Part shown: piece by piece, positions 1 through 8,228 of the stretch | Layout: every line of letters starts with the position of its first letter | Numbering within the stretch: the stretch's first letter is position 1 | NCBI RefSeq assembly: GCF_005885605.1 | Contig: NZ_SZVP01000018.1 | Coordinates: 1 to 59,318, forward strand | DNA length: 59,318 nucleotides | DNA from: Colwellia ponticola | GTDB taxonomy: Bacteria; Pseudomonadota; Gammaproteobacteria; Enterobacterales; Alteromonadaceae | Direction: 5' to 3' | Position numbers and translations under genes: made by a program | Notes under the pieces: model-generated | What the model was told of the DNA's origin: nothing | Seen by the model: the letters and a program-made list of their open reading frames with translations, nothing else | Databases searched by the model: none

Positions 1-61
1 CTATAGTTTTATGCATTTTAAGAACTCTTTATAATCAAATTACGTGGTAATGATATATTAG

Positions 62-81
62 CCTACGTTTTCGGGTGTAGG
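62..81. repeat. REP-like GTAG hairpin
   Basis: A short imperfect hairpin (CCTAC, ten bases, GTAGG) lies 9 bases beyond the stop of the REP-associated transposase pseudogene. RAYT enzymes act on small palindromes preceded by a GTAG tetranucleotide, so this could be its cognate REP sequence. The stem is only 5 bp and only one copy was seen here, so the call rests on position as much as on sequence. Confidence 0.3.
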
Positions 82-90
82 GGAGTCCAA

Positions 91-681
91 TTATCTACAT
101 AATGACAACCTTATCTCTGCAGTTAATTTCTCATTAATATTGGTTTTAAATATCGCTCGATAATTATGTTGTCTTTGTAAATCAGTAGCACCTAAATTTA
201 GGTATTCAGTATGAGGGGTGCATAAACTAGAGTGCTTACCTAAAGCATTAATGTGATAACTTGACCAATGATATTCTGACGGTTCAGTAACCATACCAGC
301 TCTAATAGGGTTTAATTCAATATATTTATACACTTGTAATAAATACAATTCTTCTTGAATTAGGCAAGATTTATAACGGCCTTCCCACAGAGTTCCTGTT
401 CGATTATGGTGATAGTTATAATATTGAACATACCTTCTGCCTAAATTTTGCATCAGTAGACTTATCGATTTAGGTTGTCGAGGCGTGCAGAGCAAGTGTA
501 CATGATTAGTCATTAACACCCATGCATGAACATCCACCAGACATTTTTCAGCATACTCTTTTAACCAATGAATATAGGCAGAAAAGTCTTTTGATGAAGT
601 AAAACAGGCACAACGATTATTACCTCGTTGGATAATATGTTGGGGAATATTAGGTCAATTTACTCTAGGTAACCTGGCCAT
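91..681 (-). pseudogene. REP-associated tyrosine (Y1) transposase, nonsense mutation
   Basis: Y1/HUH single-strand transposase of the RAYT group. The HUH motif is in TNHVHLL (about residues 58-64 of the full frame), and the family landmarks RTGTLWEGR and YIELNPIRA follow. The natural start is the ATG at 679-681 (MARLPRVN), but codon 9 at 655-657 is TGA, just before the conserved PNIPQHIIQRGNNR stretch. The rest of the frame (about 188 residues) is open. A restart at GTG 535-537 would lose the first strand and helix of the catalytic domain, so the gene is probably dead unless the stop is read through. No terminal repeats or target duplication were seen, as expected for domesticated RAYTs. Confidence 0.85.
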
Positions 682-733
682 ATATAACATCCTTATTATT
701 AATAAGAATAGTATAGTTTAACCACTTTAATAC

Positions 734-820
734 GTATCTGGCCCTATTATTACTTTTTTGCCAATATAATAAGTATCTAATAAATTGTTTAGATTTAAAG
801 TGTATCTGACCCCATTATTA
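734..820. repeat. Pair of 19-nt direct repeats (17/19 identical)
   Basis: GTATCTGGCCCTATTATTA at 734-752 recurs as GTATCTGACCCCATTATTA at 802-820, each followed by a T-rich tract. The pair sits between the RAYT pseudogene and the tRNA cluster in otherwise gene-free DNA. It may be debris of a dispersed intergenic repeat. No coding potential was seen. Confidence 0.5.
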
Positions 821-868
821 TTTTGGAGTATGTAGATTAGATGTTTCTAAGAAATTTATAAATAAAGG

Positions 869-954
869 TGGTACCCGGAGACGGACTTGAACCGTCACAC
901 TCTATGAGCGAGGGATTTTAAATCCCTTGTGTCTACCAATTCCACCACCCGGGC
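869..954 (-). tRNA. tRNA-Leu (UAA), copy 1
   Basis: 86-nt class II tRNA with encoded CCA. The acceptor strand begins GCCCGGG, the D arm is TGGTGGAATTGGTAGACA, the anticodon stem-loop reads GGGATTTAAAATCCC with anticodon TAA, a long variable arm follows, and the T loop is GGTTCAAGTCC. It is last in an eight-gene minus-strand cluster. Copies at 1193 and 1615 look identical. Confidence 0.97.
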
Positions 955-1083
955 ATTGTATCTTTTAAGTTTAAAAAAGATAAGGGAGTATTTTTATAGT
1001 AGGTTGGTACCTACTCTTTATATATTTATTTATCTTTTCTGTTGATAAGAAAGACTGAAACTTCTCATAAATATATAAAAAAT

Positions 1084-1159
1084 TGGAGCGGCTAACGAGA
1101 CTCGAACTCGTGACATTCACGTTGGCAACGTGATGCTCTACCAGCTGAGCTACAGCCGC
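1084..1159 (-). tRNA. tRNA-Gly (GCC), copy 1
   Basis: 76-nt tRNA with encoded CCA, acceptor GCGGCTG, D arm TAGCTCAGCTGGTAGAGC, anticodon stem-loop CACGTTGCCAACGTG (anticodon GCC) and T loop GTTCGAGTC. Four near-identical copies occur in this cluster. Confidence 0.97.
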
Positions 1160-1192
1160 TTCATTAGAGCTTTATACTTTACAATTAAATAG

Positions 1193-1278
1193 TGGTACCC
1201 GGAGACGGACTTGAACCGTCACACTCTATGAGCGAGGGATTTTAAATCCCTTGTGTCTACCAATTCCACCACCCGGGC
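1193..1278 (-). tRNA. tRNA-Leu (UAA), copy 2
   Basis: 86-nt class II tRNA with the same acceptor, TAA anticodon, long variable arm and encoded CCA as the copy at 869-954. The Leu-Gly pair at 869-1159 is repeated here with Gly at 1353-1428, including similar spacer text, which indicates segmental duplication. Confidence 0.97.
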
Positions 1279-1352
1279 ATTGTTATCTAAAAGATAAAGG
1301 GAGTTTTTTATAGTAGGTATTGGTAACCTACTTATTCATTTTAGTGATATTT

Positions 1353-1428
1353 TGGAGCGGCTAACGAGACTCGAACTCGTGACATTCACGTTGGCAACGT
1401 GATGCTCTACCAGCTGAGCTACAGCCGC
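1353..1428 (-). tRNA. tRNA-Gly (GCC), copy 2
   Basis: 76-nt tRNA with encoded CCA, anticodon GCC and the same arms as the copy at 1084-1159. It is part of the duplicated Gly-Leu unit of the minus-strand tRNA cluster. Confidence 0.97.
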
Positions 1429-1496
1429 TTCGTAGAGTATTACTTTTCACTTACTACTTTTACAAATAAATCTTACTCTAGTGTAACAACTAAAGT

Positions 1497-1572
1497 TGGA
1501 GCGGCTAACGAGACTCGAACTCGTGACATTCACGTTGGCAACGTGATGCTCTACCAGCTGAGCTACAGCCGC
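1497..1572 (-). tRNA. tRNA-Gly (GCC), copy 3
   Basis: 76-nt tRNA with encoded CCA and anticodon GCC, the same as the other Gly copies. It follows the Leu gene at 1615-1700 in transcription order and is separated from the next Gly copy by about 70 bases. Confidence 0.97.
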
Positions 1573-1614
1573 TTCGTAGATATTATCTTTTTACATCCCA
1601 AAATCGTTGAGGAT

Positions 1615-1700
1615 TGGTACCCGGAGACGGACTTGAACCGTCACACTCTATGAGCGAGGGATTTTAAATCCCTTGTGTCTACCAATTCCACCACCCGGGC
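1615..1700 (-). tRNA. tRNA-Leu (UAA), copy 3
   Basis: 86-nt class II tRNA with TAA anticodon and encoded CCA. Only 4 bases separate it from the upstream tRNA-Cys. The order Gly-Cys-Leu here matches the glyW-cysT-leuZ arrangement beside pgsA in enterobacteria, so this is probably the ancestral Leu copy. Confidence 0.97.
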
Positions 1701-1704
1701 AACA

Positions 1705-1778
1705 TGGAGGCGGATACCAGAATCGAACTGGTGTACACGGATTTGCAATCCGCTGCATAACCACTCTGCCAACCCGCC
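1705..1778 (-). tRNA. tRNA-Cys (GCA)
   Basis: 74-nt tRNA with encoded CCA, acceptor GGCGGGT, D arm TGGCAGAGTGGTTATGCA, anticodon stem-loop CGGATTGCAAATCCG (anticodon GCA) and T loop GTTCGATTC. It is the only Cys copy in the window, lying between Gly and Leu in the ancestral order. Confidence 0.97.
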
Positions 1779-1838
1779 ATATTGTCAACGATGTTTTCAG
1801 TAACATCCTATTAGTGAATAATGTAATAAGAATTAAAT

Positions 1839-1914
1839 TGGAGCGGCTAACGAGACTCGAACTCGTGACATTCACGTTGGCAACGTGATGCTCTACCAGC
1901 TGAGCTACAGCCGC
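1839..1914 (-). tRNA. tRNA-Gly (GCC), copy 4, first in the cluster
   Basis: 76-nt tRNA with encoded CCA and anticodon GCC. It is the promoter-proximal member of the minus-strand cluster Gly-Cys-Leu-Gly-Gly-Leu-Gly-Leu. Its 5' end is about 260 bases downstream of the pgsA stop, so the cluster could be read from its own promoter or from pgsA. Confidence 0.97.
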
Positions 1915-2176
1915 TTAATTTAAACTCTACATTTACATAACTCTAGTAAAACTACAACCTCTATAATAGTAAGTTAATGTAACACTAACTTGCTTCAGTT
2001 CGTTTCACTAGCTGACTCCCTGTCAACGAAAACGCATTCTACATCTAAATTTCTTCCAGTCAACAATTAAATTAACTTTTTATTCTAACTGCTTAAAAAG
2101 CGAGTCGTTTGTTCTATTTTTAGCTAAAACGTTATTTGAATGATTAAATTATCATCAAATGTACATTACCTTTCTA

Positions 2177-2755
2177 TTAGCCTTTTAACTCTGGCCAAGC
2201 GGCTTTAAAGTAACTCACCCAAGTCGTCACGGTTAATATCGTCGCTATTGAATAAAATCCATAAGAAAGATAGTTAATAACTTCATGAGGTAAATAAAAT
2301 AAAATTAAAGGAATGTCATAACTCGGTTGCCAAATCAGTCCCATAATACCGAGCATTTGCGCAGCTGTTTTATATTTCCCCATATTAGACACGGCAATAA
2401 TGTCGCGTTTTCCTATCGAAGACATAAATTCACGTAAAGCGCTAATAAACACTTCTCGCGCTATCATGATAATAGCCGCGATAGAGACTAACCATGAGCT
2501 ATAGTCTTGGGCAATCATCACTAATGCCACTACAACCATCAATTTATCGGCAACAGGGTCTATAAATGCGCCAAATGCAGACGATTGGTTTAGCTTTCGT
2601 GCAAGATAGCCATCTAATATGTCACTAATTGACGCCAACCAGAAGACTGCAAATGCGCCAAAGTTACTCCAAGAAAGCGGTAAATAGAAAATGATTAAGA
2701 AGATAGGGATCAGAGCGATCCGAAATAAGGTTATTTGGTTAGGTATTGTCCACAT
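2177..2755 (-). CDS. pgsA: CDP-diacylglycerol--glycerol-3-phosphate 3-phosphatidyltransferase
   Basis: Inner-membrane enzyme that makes phosphatidylglycerophosphate, the committed step to phosphatidylglycerol and cardiolipin. The 192-residue length is normal. The CDP-alcohol phosphotransferase signature DGx2ARx8Gx3Dx3D is complete (DGYLAR, then GAFIDPVADKL, about residues 46-70), and several membrane helices follow (for example LMVVVALVMIAQ and the C-terminal third). It lies downstream of uvrC on the same strand with a 169-bp gap and upstream of the Gly-Cys-Leu tRNA cluster, the order seen in many gammaproteobacteria. Confidence 0.96.
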   Translation of the reverse strand: MWTIPNQITLFRIALIPIFLIIFYLPLSWSNFGAFAVFWLASISDILDGYLARKLNQSSAFGAFIDPVADKLMVVVALVMIAQDYSSWLVSIAAIIMIAREVFISALREFMSSIGKRDIIAVSNMGKYKTAAQMLGIMGLIWQPSYDIPLILFYLPHEVINYLSYGFYSIATILTVTTWVSYFKAAWPELKG

Positions 2756-2924
2756 TGATTTTTCACTACAAATATATTTTCTTTAGTGTACACAAGTTGT
2801 TATAGCAGTGCTACGCCAAGAATAAAACAAGTAGAATAAACGACTGAATAACCCTTTATATTTTTGGCGAGTTAACTAGCTAGCGATATAAGCAACATCG
2901 ATAGCGACACGTGCGTAAATAAAC

Positions 2925-4850
2925 TTATGTATCATGTAAGGCATTATGTATTTTTTCGGCAAGAACATGGCTTATCCCCGGCACTTTCGCTAAGGTATTT
3001 ATATCAGCTTGCAGTACTTCTTGTAAGCCGCCTAAAAACGTTAATAAACTTTGACGTTTTTTGGCGCCTATCCCCTCAATTGACTCTAAACGAGATTTTT
3101 TACTGGCCTTTTGGCGTTTGGCTCTATGCCCTGCGATGGCAAAACGATGCGACTCATCTCGAATATGCTGGACTAAGTGTAATGCCGGAGAAGTGCCCGG
3201 TAAAGAAATCAACTGATGACTCCCCGCTAAAATTAACGTTTCTAAGCCAGGCTTACGTGACTCACCTTTAGCAACACCCACTAACAAGGGCGTTTTGGTT
3301 AACGCAAGATCACTAAAAAACTCTTCAGCTTTAGCAAGTTGCCCCTTACCACCATCAATAAAAACAATGTCAGGTAGTTTTTCTAACGCACTATGTTCTT
3401 CTGCTTTAACCGGGTTCGCTGTTAACTTCCCATAGCGTTTTCTTAACGCAAAAGCCATGGCGGCATAATCGTCACCAGGGGTAATACCAAAGACATTATA
3501 ACGACGGTAATCGCTTTTAAGCGGTCCTTCTTGATTAAACACCACATTAGAGGCGACAGTTTGTTGCCCCATAGTGTGGCTAATATCAAAACACTCAATA
3601 CGATGTATGCCGTTTTCTAACTCAAATACTTCATTTAAGGCAGCAAAACGTGCTTGCATTGACTCTTTATGACTGTTGCGGGTAACAAGTGCTGTGTGCG
3701 CGTTAGTGCTAGCAAGCTTTAAATACTGCGCTCGCTCACTACGAGTATTAGTCGATATTTTAACATCGTGCTCAGCTTGTTCACTTAACAACGCTGATAA
3801 TTCTGTTAGCTGTTCTATCGGTTCTTTAATAACAATTTCTTTAGGTATATTACTTTGTACATTGCCAGTACTTAATAGATCTGCTGAGACATAATGCTGA
3901 GTAATAAACGCTTGTAATATATCACTGTCGCTGCTGTCACTAGGCACGGTTGGAAAGTAGCTTTTACTGCCCAATATTTTATGTTGCCTAATAAAAAGAA
4001 GATGAATACACACTTGCGTTTTATGACGATATAAGCCAACAACATCTAGCTCTGCCACATGACCACTAACAAATTGTTGCTGCTGAACTTTTCGTAACGT
4101 CACAATTTGGTCTCGGTACTTGGCTGCTAATTCAAACGCTAGCTCATTACTCGCGGTTTCCATCTTATTGACTAACTGTTCAATCACTACTGAGCTCTTG
4201 CCTTGTAAAAAGAGCTTGGCTAACGTCACTTGCTCTTGGTAATCATCCACCGAGATCCTATCAACACAAGGCGCTGAGCAACGCCCGAGTTGATGTTGTA
4301 AACATGGTCTTGACCGCGCACGATAATAACTATCTTCACATTGACGAATAGGAAATATTTTTTGCATTAAGCGTAAACTTTCCCACACAGCGCCAACCGT
4401 AGGAAAAGGACCAAAATAATCACCCTTTACTTTTTTACCGCCACGATGCAAACCGAGTTTGGGGTGCTTATGGGCAGTGATCAGTAAATAAGGGTAGGAT
4501 TTATCATCGCGTAATAAAATATTGTATTTAGGCTGGTACTTTTTAATATAATTATTTTCAAGAATTAACGCCTCCCCTTCGGTGTGGGTGACAGTCACTT
4601 CAATGGCAGCAATTTGTTTAACTAAGGCTTTTGTTTTAGTAGAGCCGACATCTTTGCGAAAATAACTTGCTAAGCGATTTTTTAGCTGTTTAGCTTTACC
4701 GACATAAATAACGACTTGTTTACTGTCATACATTCGATAAACGCCCGCTTGCGTGGTAACCACACGCAAAAAAGCCTCACTATCGAACGTTGAGGTTGGC
4801 GCCAGTTGCTTTGTTTTTACATCTTCATCAGTTTTTGATGGCATTGACAT
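2925..4850 (-). CDS. uvrC: UvrABC excinuclease subunit C
   Basis: Catalytic subunit of the UvrABC nucleotide-excision-repair nuclease, which makes both incisions around a bulky lesion. The 641-residue protein has the N-terminal GIY-YIG nuclease (GVYRMY and VIYVGKAKQLKNRL, about residues 37-62), the UVR domain that binds UvrB (ELAFELAAKYRDQI, about 235-250), the C-terminal RNase H-like nuclease (FDISHTMG, DGGKGQL) and tandem helix-hairpin-helix motifs (IEGIGAKKRQSLL, VPGISHVLAEKI) at the end. It lies about 30 bp downstream of uvrY, a conserved pairing in gammaproteobacteria. Length and motifs give no sign of damage. Confidence 0.97.
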   Translation of the reverse strand: MSMPSKTDEDVKTKQLAPTSTFDSEAFLRVVTTQAGVYRMYDSKQVVIYVGKAKQLKNRLASYFRKDVGSTKTKALVKQIAAIEVTVTHTEGEALILENNYIKKYQPKYNILLRDDKSYPYLLITAHKHPKLGLHRGGKKVKGDYFGPFPTVGAVWESLRLMQKIFPIRQCEDSYYRARSRPCLQHQLGRCSAPCVDRISVDDYQEQVTLAKLFLQGKSSVVIEQLVNKMETASNELAFELAAKYRDQIVTLRKVQQQQFVSGHVAELDVVGLYRHKTQVCIHLLFIRQHKILGSKSYFPTVPSDSSDSDILQAFITQHYVSADLLSTGNVQSNIPKEIVIKEPIEQLTELSALLSEQAEHDVKISTNTRSERAQYLKLASTNAHTALVTRNSHKESMQARFAALNEVFELENGIHRIECFDISHTMGQQTVASNVVFNQEGPLKSDYRRYNVFGITPGDDYAAMAFALRKRYGKLTANPVKAEEHSALEKLPDIVFIDGGKGQLAKAEEFFSDLALTKTPLLVGVAKGESRKPGLETLILAGSHQLISLPGTSPALHLVQHIRDESHRFAIAGHRAKRQKASKKSRLESIEGIGAKKRQSLLTFLGGLQEVLQADINTLAKVPGISHVLAEKIHNALHDT

Positions 4851-4880
4851 TAAGCTTTTTAAGGGAGTTATTTAGAAGAA

Positions 4881-5525
4881 TTAAAGTTTTTCTGTTTTTA
4901 ACATGCCAAAACGAATAGCTAAATGAGTTAGCTCAACATCATTACCAACTCCAAGCTTTTCAAACATACGATAACGGTAGCTATTAATCGTTTTAGTACT
5001 CAAACTGAGGTGCTCTGATATAGAGGGGACTTTATCACCACGGGTTATCATGATCATAATTTGTAGCTCTCGATCAGATAAGCTATTAAAGGGGTTATCA
5101 TCTACCGCTTTAAATTGATTTAAGGCAATTTTTTGCGCAATATCAGAAGGAAGATAACGTTGACCACTATGTACCGCACGGATAGCATTAATCATTTCAT
5201 CAGGTCCGGCATCTTTAGTTAAATAACCTGCGGCCCCCATTTGCATCACTTTACTAGGAAAAGGATCTTCTGAATGGGCTGTCAATACGATAATTTTAAC
5301 GTCAGGAGCAAAGCGTATTATTTTTTTAGTTGCCTCAAGGCCGCCCATACCTGGCATATCCATGTCCATCAGTAACACATCGGGTTCACTATTTCGACAG
5401 AACTTAATCGCCTCTTCACCTGTTTCACATTCACCGACAACGCTTAGCCCTTTAACGCTTGTTAAAATTCTATTAATACCGACACGAACAAGATGATGAT
5501 CATCAACCAATAAAACATTTATCAC
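4881..5525 (-). CDS. uvrY: Response regulator UvrY/GacA (NarL/LuxR type)
   Basis: DNA-binding response regulator of the BarA/UvrY (GacS/GacA) system, which drives small RNAs of the Csr pathway. The receiver domain has acidic D8-D9, phospho-acceptor D54 (LLMDMDMPG) and conserved T/K positions (VLTAHS, YLTKDAG). A LuxR-type helix-turn-helix follows (LSDRELQIMIMITRG, STKTINSYRYRMFEKL). The frame stays open to 5588, but the start is placed at GTG 5523-5525, giving VINVLLVDDHHLV, which aligns with E. coli UvrY MINVLLVDDH and has an AAGG about 9 bases upstream. It is cotranscribed with uvrC. The cognate BarA is not in the window. Confidence 0.94.
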   Translation of the reverse strand: MINVLLVDDHHLVRVGINRILTSVKGLSVVGECETGEEAIKFCRNSEPDVLLMDMDMPGMGGLEATKKIIRFAPDVKIIVLTAHSEDPFPSKVMQMGAAGYLTKDAGPDEMINAIRAVHSGQRYLPSDIAQKIALNQFKAVDDNPFNSLSDRELQIMIMITRGDKVPSISEHLSLSTKTINSYRYRMFEKLGVGNDVELTHLAIRFGMLKTEKL

Positions 5526-5624
5526 GCTAGGCAACCTTACATAACTATAATAAACAGCAAGAATATAGCGAAAACACTGATTATTCAATCGAATAGTAGC
5601 GAATACTCTGAATAGTTAAGCAAT

Positions 5625-5918
5625 TTATAGCTTATTGTTTTTCAACCAACTATTTAACAAACCGATCTGACCATTTTTATAAGCGGCATAAGTTAATCGT
5701 ACTGCATTACTGATAATAACACTGTCAGACCAATTCGTTTGTTCGCTAATTAATTGATAACAATTTTTAGCCTCAGGTGACATATAACCGCGCATTTCTT
5801 GCAAGCCTTTCTCTTTTTGTCGTTCACGATAACGCTTTTGTTTTTCTGCGTTACTCATGGCAGTTTTTTTATTAGTTTTTTTATTAGATAATTCATCTGT
5901 ACTTTCGGCATTTTTCAT
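5625..5918 (-). CDS. Small basic protein of unknown function
   Basis: 97 residues. A Lys/Asn-rich N-terminus is followed by AEKQKRYRERQKEKGLQEMRG, a very basic helix seen in several small phage-like or ribbon-helix-helix proteins, and then a predicted helical region (YQLISEQTNWSDSVIISNAVRLTYAAYKNG). A second methionine at residue 21 (MSNAEKQ) could be the true start. It lies upstream of uvrY on the same strand with a 99-bp gap and is divergent from fabA, sharing the 180-bp region that holds a long palindrome. A nucleic-acid-binding role is an inference from composition only. Confidence 0.6.
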   Translation of the reverse strand: MKNAESTDELSNKKTNKKTAMSNAEKQKRYRERQKEKGLQEMRGYMSPEAKNCYQLISEQTNWSDSVIISNAVRLTYAAYKNGQIGLLNSWLKNNKL

Positions 5919-5985
5919 AAAAAACGTATCTATTTATACCAGCATGAAACCATAATTACGCATAACGATGACATAATCAAGCGTT

Positions 5986-6043
5986 CAAACAACTGCGAAC
6001 AGTTAAAAATATTTTACATTTTTTAACTGTTCGCAGTTGTTTG
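5986..6043. repeat. Perfect 24-bp inverted repeat in the fabA divergent promoter region
   Basis: The left arm is 5986-6009 (starts CAAACAACTGCGAAC), the right arm is 6020-6043, all 24 positions pair, and the loop is the 10 bases at 6010-6019. The A/T-rich part of the stem is next to the loop rather than the base, so it does not look like an intrinsic terminator for either strand. It lies between the divergently transcribed small basic protein and fabA, so it could act as a DNA operator, a cruciform, or an RNA hairpin in the fabA leader. Confidence 0.85.
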
Positions 6044-6044
6044 G

Positions 6045-6060
6045 AGTACAAGTGTACGCT
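6045..6060. promoter_or_regulatory. FabR-like operator upstream of fabA
   Basis: AGTACAAGTGTACGCT contains the palindrome GTACA-AG-TGTAC. Its right half, TGTACGCT, matches the half-site of the FabR consensus (AGCGTACAnnTGTACGCT type) that controls fabA and fabB in gammaproteobacteria. The site is about 42 bases upstream of the fabA start and directly abuts the long palindrome. The left half departs from consensus. Binding by FabR is inferred. Confidence 0.6.
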
Positions 6061-6101
6061 AAGGTAGTCACCTAAAATTTATTATCGGATTTCAGCTTAT
6101 T

Positions 6102-6623
6102 ATGGCTATGCCACAACAAAACTCATACAGTAAAGAAGATTTAGTAAAAGCAGGTACAGGGGAGTTATTTGGTGAAGGTAATTCACAACTTCCTTCTGAT
6201 AACATGTTGATGATGGATCGTATTATTACCATCTCTGAAGAAGGTGGAGAAAATGGTAAAGGCTTTATATTAGCCGAATTAGACATTACTCCAGACTTAT
6301 GGTTTTTTGATTGTCACTTTAAAGGTGACCCCGTAATGCCAGGTTGTTTAGGTTTAGATGCTATGTGGCAACTGGTAGGATTTTTCCTAGCGTGGACAGG
6401 TGGTCCTGGTAGAGGTCGTGCTCTAGGTGTGGGTGAAGTTAAATTTACTGGTCAAATATTACCTACCGCGAAAAAAGTAACGTTTAAGATAGATTTTAAA
6501 CGCGTCATTAAGCGTAAACTTTACATGGGTCTTGCAGATGGTAGCGTTAGTGTTGATGGTCGTGAAATTTATACCGCGAAAGATCTTAAAGTAGGTTTAT
6601 TTACTGACACCACTAAATTTTAA
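6102..6623 (+). CDS. fabA: 3-hydroxydecanoyl-[ACP] dehydratase/isomerase
   Basis: Cytoplasmic enzyme of type II fatty-acid synthesis. It dehydrates 3-hydroxydecanoyl-ACP and isomerises trans-2 to cis-3-decenoyl-ACP, the branch point to unsaturated fatty acids, which matters for membrane fluidity in cold-water bacteria. The 173 residues match the family over the full length. Catalytic His72 is in [11 protein letters not shown] and Asp86 in [27 protein letters not shown] and the C-terminal [11 protein letters not shown] are also present. It is the only plus-strand gene in this part of the window and ends at a bidirectional terminator. The FabR-like site upstream suggests regulation by unsaturated acyl-thioesters. 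Confidence 0.97.
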   Translation: MAMPQQNSYSKEDLVKAGTGELFGEGNSQLPSDNMLMMDRIITISEEGGENGKGFILAELDITPDLWFFDCHFKGDPVMPGCLGLDAMWQLVGFFLAWTGGPGRGRALGVGEVKFTGQILPTAKKVTFKIDFKRVIKRKLYMGLADGSVSVDGREIYTAKDLKVGLFTDTTKF

Positions 6624-6724
6624 TCTATTAACTTTATTGATTAACTTATCTCAGCATTTTCTTAGTCTTGCCTTAATATTACTAATTTATCGCCAGTAAA
6701 TTAATCGCATAATAATAAAGTCGT

Positions 6725-6768
6725 ATAAAAAAGCCCTGCTCATGTTTATCATGTCAGGGCTTTTTTTT
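6725..6768. terminator. Bidirectional intrinsic terminator between fabA and the NCS2 permease gene
   Basis: An A tract, the stem AAGCCCTG...CAGGGCTT and a run of eight T residues form a GC-rich hairpin with poly-U tails on both strands. It serves fabA (+) and the convergent permease gene (-), whose stop codon lies within the T run. Confidence 0.9.
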
Positions 6769-8053
6769 AAGCTTCTTTAGGCCACACTCGCTCTAATAAC
6801 ATACAGATTAACGTCCCCATCAATAAAGGATTACCAAACACATATCGTGCTGACACTGGTAGCGTGTCGAACAAGTGAGTTGGCAGCATCATAATCGCCA
6901 TAGAAAAAAGTAAAGTGATGCCTAAAATCCCAGTATCACGCTGCGTTAAGCCCTGACTACTCATGGCTTGTAACGCAAGCCCTACTAATTTAATAAACGA
7001 CGCCATCAATACCGCATTAGCAACGGCGGCAGGTACTTGCGCTAACAAACCAATAATCGGAGGTATTAACGCAAACAAACTCAAGGCAATACACGCTAAA
7101 ATAAAGGGTAACATTTGGCGTAACCCCGTTAATTGTAAAAAGCCTGCTGTCATTGGCAAAGGTACTACGCCAATAGCTGAAAAGACTGACGCTAACAAAT
7201 GACTAATCCCCCCAGCAATACTGCTTTGTTTTAATAACACAGGACGTAATTCATCACTGTCCATTTGTGCCTGACATACTGCTCTATTGGCAGCAATAAT
7301 GTTAGAGACAAGAGTAAAGGTGAATAAACTACTGACTAATACCATGCCAATATTTAACTCAGGTAAGCCCCAACTAAATAATTGTGGTAAAGCAAACCAC
7401 GCTTGCGATGGTAAAACGTCACCGCGGGTAGTAACAAAGAATGAGAAAAACAACCAACCGAGTAAAATCCCCACTAACACCCCGTAATTACGTAGTAAGC
7501 CCTGTTTTTTAACGCTGCAACACACCACAAAAATAAATACCGAAAAAGCGATAACGGCGGTGGCTAGGTCAAATTGTTCAGTTTGGGGATCTGTCACCAT
7601 GCCCGCTAAAAACACGGCACTCAATTGAAATGATAAAATAAGTAAAAAACTACCTGTCACTAACGGGGTAAACAAACGTGCAATTTTGCCAATCCAACCG
7701 AAAATCCCCAATATTATCAACAACAAACCAGAGAGTGCCATGCCACCAGCTAGTGCCGGTAATGCGTCTTGTGGCGATTGCCCTTGCTGGACACTTAACG
7801 CCGCTAAAATAACAAAAATACCCGCCCAAGATCCCGCTGGACCATAAACTAATGGCGTTGAACGCGTTAACAGTGCATGCAATAACGAACTCACACCGAC
7901 AATAAATAACGTACGCTGAATTAACCCTGCTACCTCAACGAGGGATAACTGAAAGACTTCCCCCAAGGTGATTGGTAAAGCGATAGAGGTCACCAAAATA
8001 TATATAAACCACTGCAGAGTTCCTGCGCCCTGCTGAGCAACACTTAACTTCAT
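6767..8053 (-). CDS. NCS2-family nucleobase permease (YbbY-like)
   Basis: Inner-membrane nucleobase:cation symporter-2 protein of 428 residues with about 12-14 predicted helices. The N-terminus (GTLQWFIYILVTSIALPITL), the TPLVYGPAGSWAG segment and ARLFTPLVTGSFLLIL resemble the E. coli putative purine permease YbbY. The NAT signature region in the second half (GVVPLPMTAGF) departs from the QNxGxxxxTR form of true xanthine/uracil permeases, so the substrate cannot be assigned. No purine-catabolism gene is adjacent. It is monocistronic and converges on fabA. Confidence 0.8.
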   Translation of the reverse strand: MKLSVAQQGAGTLQWFIYILVTSIALPITLGEVFQLSLVEVAGLIQRTLFIVGVSSLLHALLTRSTPLVYGPAGSWAGIFVILAALSVQQGQSPQDALPALAGGMALSGLLLIILGIFGWIGKIARLFTPLVTGSFLLILSFQLSAVFLAGMVTDPQTEQFDLATAVIAFSVFIFVVCCSVKKQGLLRNYGVLVGILLGWLFFSFFVTTRGDVLPSQAWFALPQLFSWGLPELNIGMVLVSSLFTFTLVSNIIAANRAVCQAQMDSDELRPVLLKQSSIAGGISHLLASVFSAIGVVPLPMTAGFLQLTGLRQMLPFILACIALSLFALIPPIIGLLAQVPAAVANAVLMASFIKLVGLALQAMSSQGLTQRDTGILGITLLFSMAIMMLPTHLFDTLPVSARYVFGNPLLMGTLICMLLERVWPKEA

Positions 8054-8171
8054 TTTATTTTATTTCCTGATTATAACGATTAGCATGATATTAATTAGTA
8101 CCAAGATCTATAAAAAGTGAGTACTTCTTTATAGGCAATGATATAAATGATTAGGGAGTTTAGAAAAAACT

Positions 8172-8210
8172 AAAAAATACGGCTAGTGCGCGTTGAGCGC
8201 ACTAGCCGTA
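8172..8210 (-). terminator. Intrinsic terminator of the DUF3466 gene
   Basis: A 14-bp perfect stem (8178-8191 with 8197-8210, starting TACGGCTAGTGCGC) around a 5-base loop is followed on the minus strand by six T residues. It lies 19 bases beyond the stop of the DUF3466 gene. Confidence 0.93.
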
Positions 8211-8228
8211 TTGACAAGACCGATTGAC

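Noticed and set aside
1399..1888. Open frames across the tRNA cluster on both strands
   Set aside because: They read through tRNA genes in repeated form, have no ribosome sites and encode repeats of tRNA sequence, so they are shadows.
5526..5588. N-terminal extension of UvrY (21 residues)
   Set aside because: The extension has no homology to the family, and the GTG at 5523-5525 gives the conserved start with a suitable ribosome site.
8054..8228. Possible rmf gene between fabA and the DUF3466 gene
   Set aside because: rmf is common in this position in related orders, but no frame with RMF sequence was seen here or at 10089-10233.
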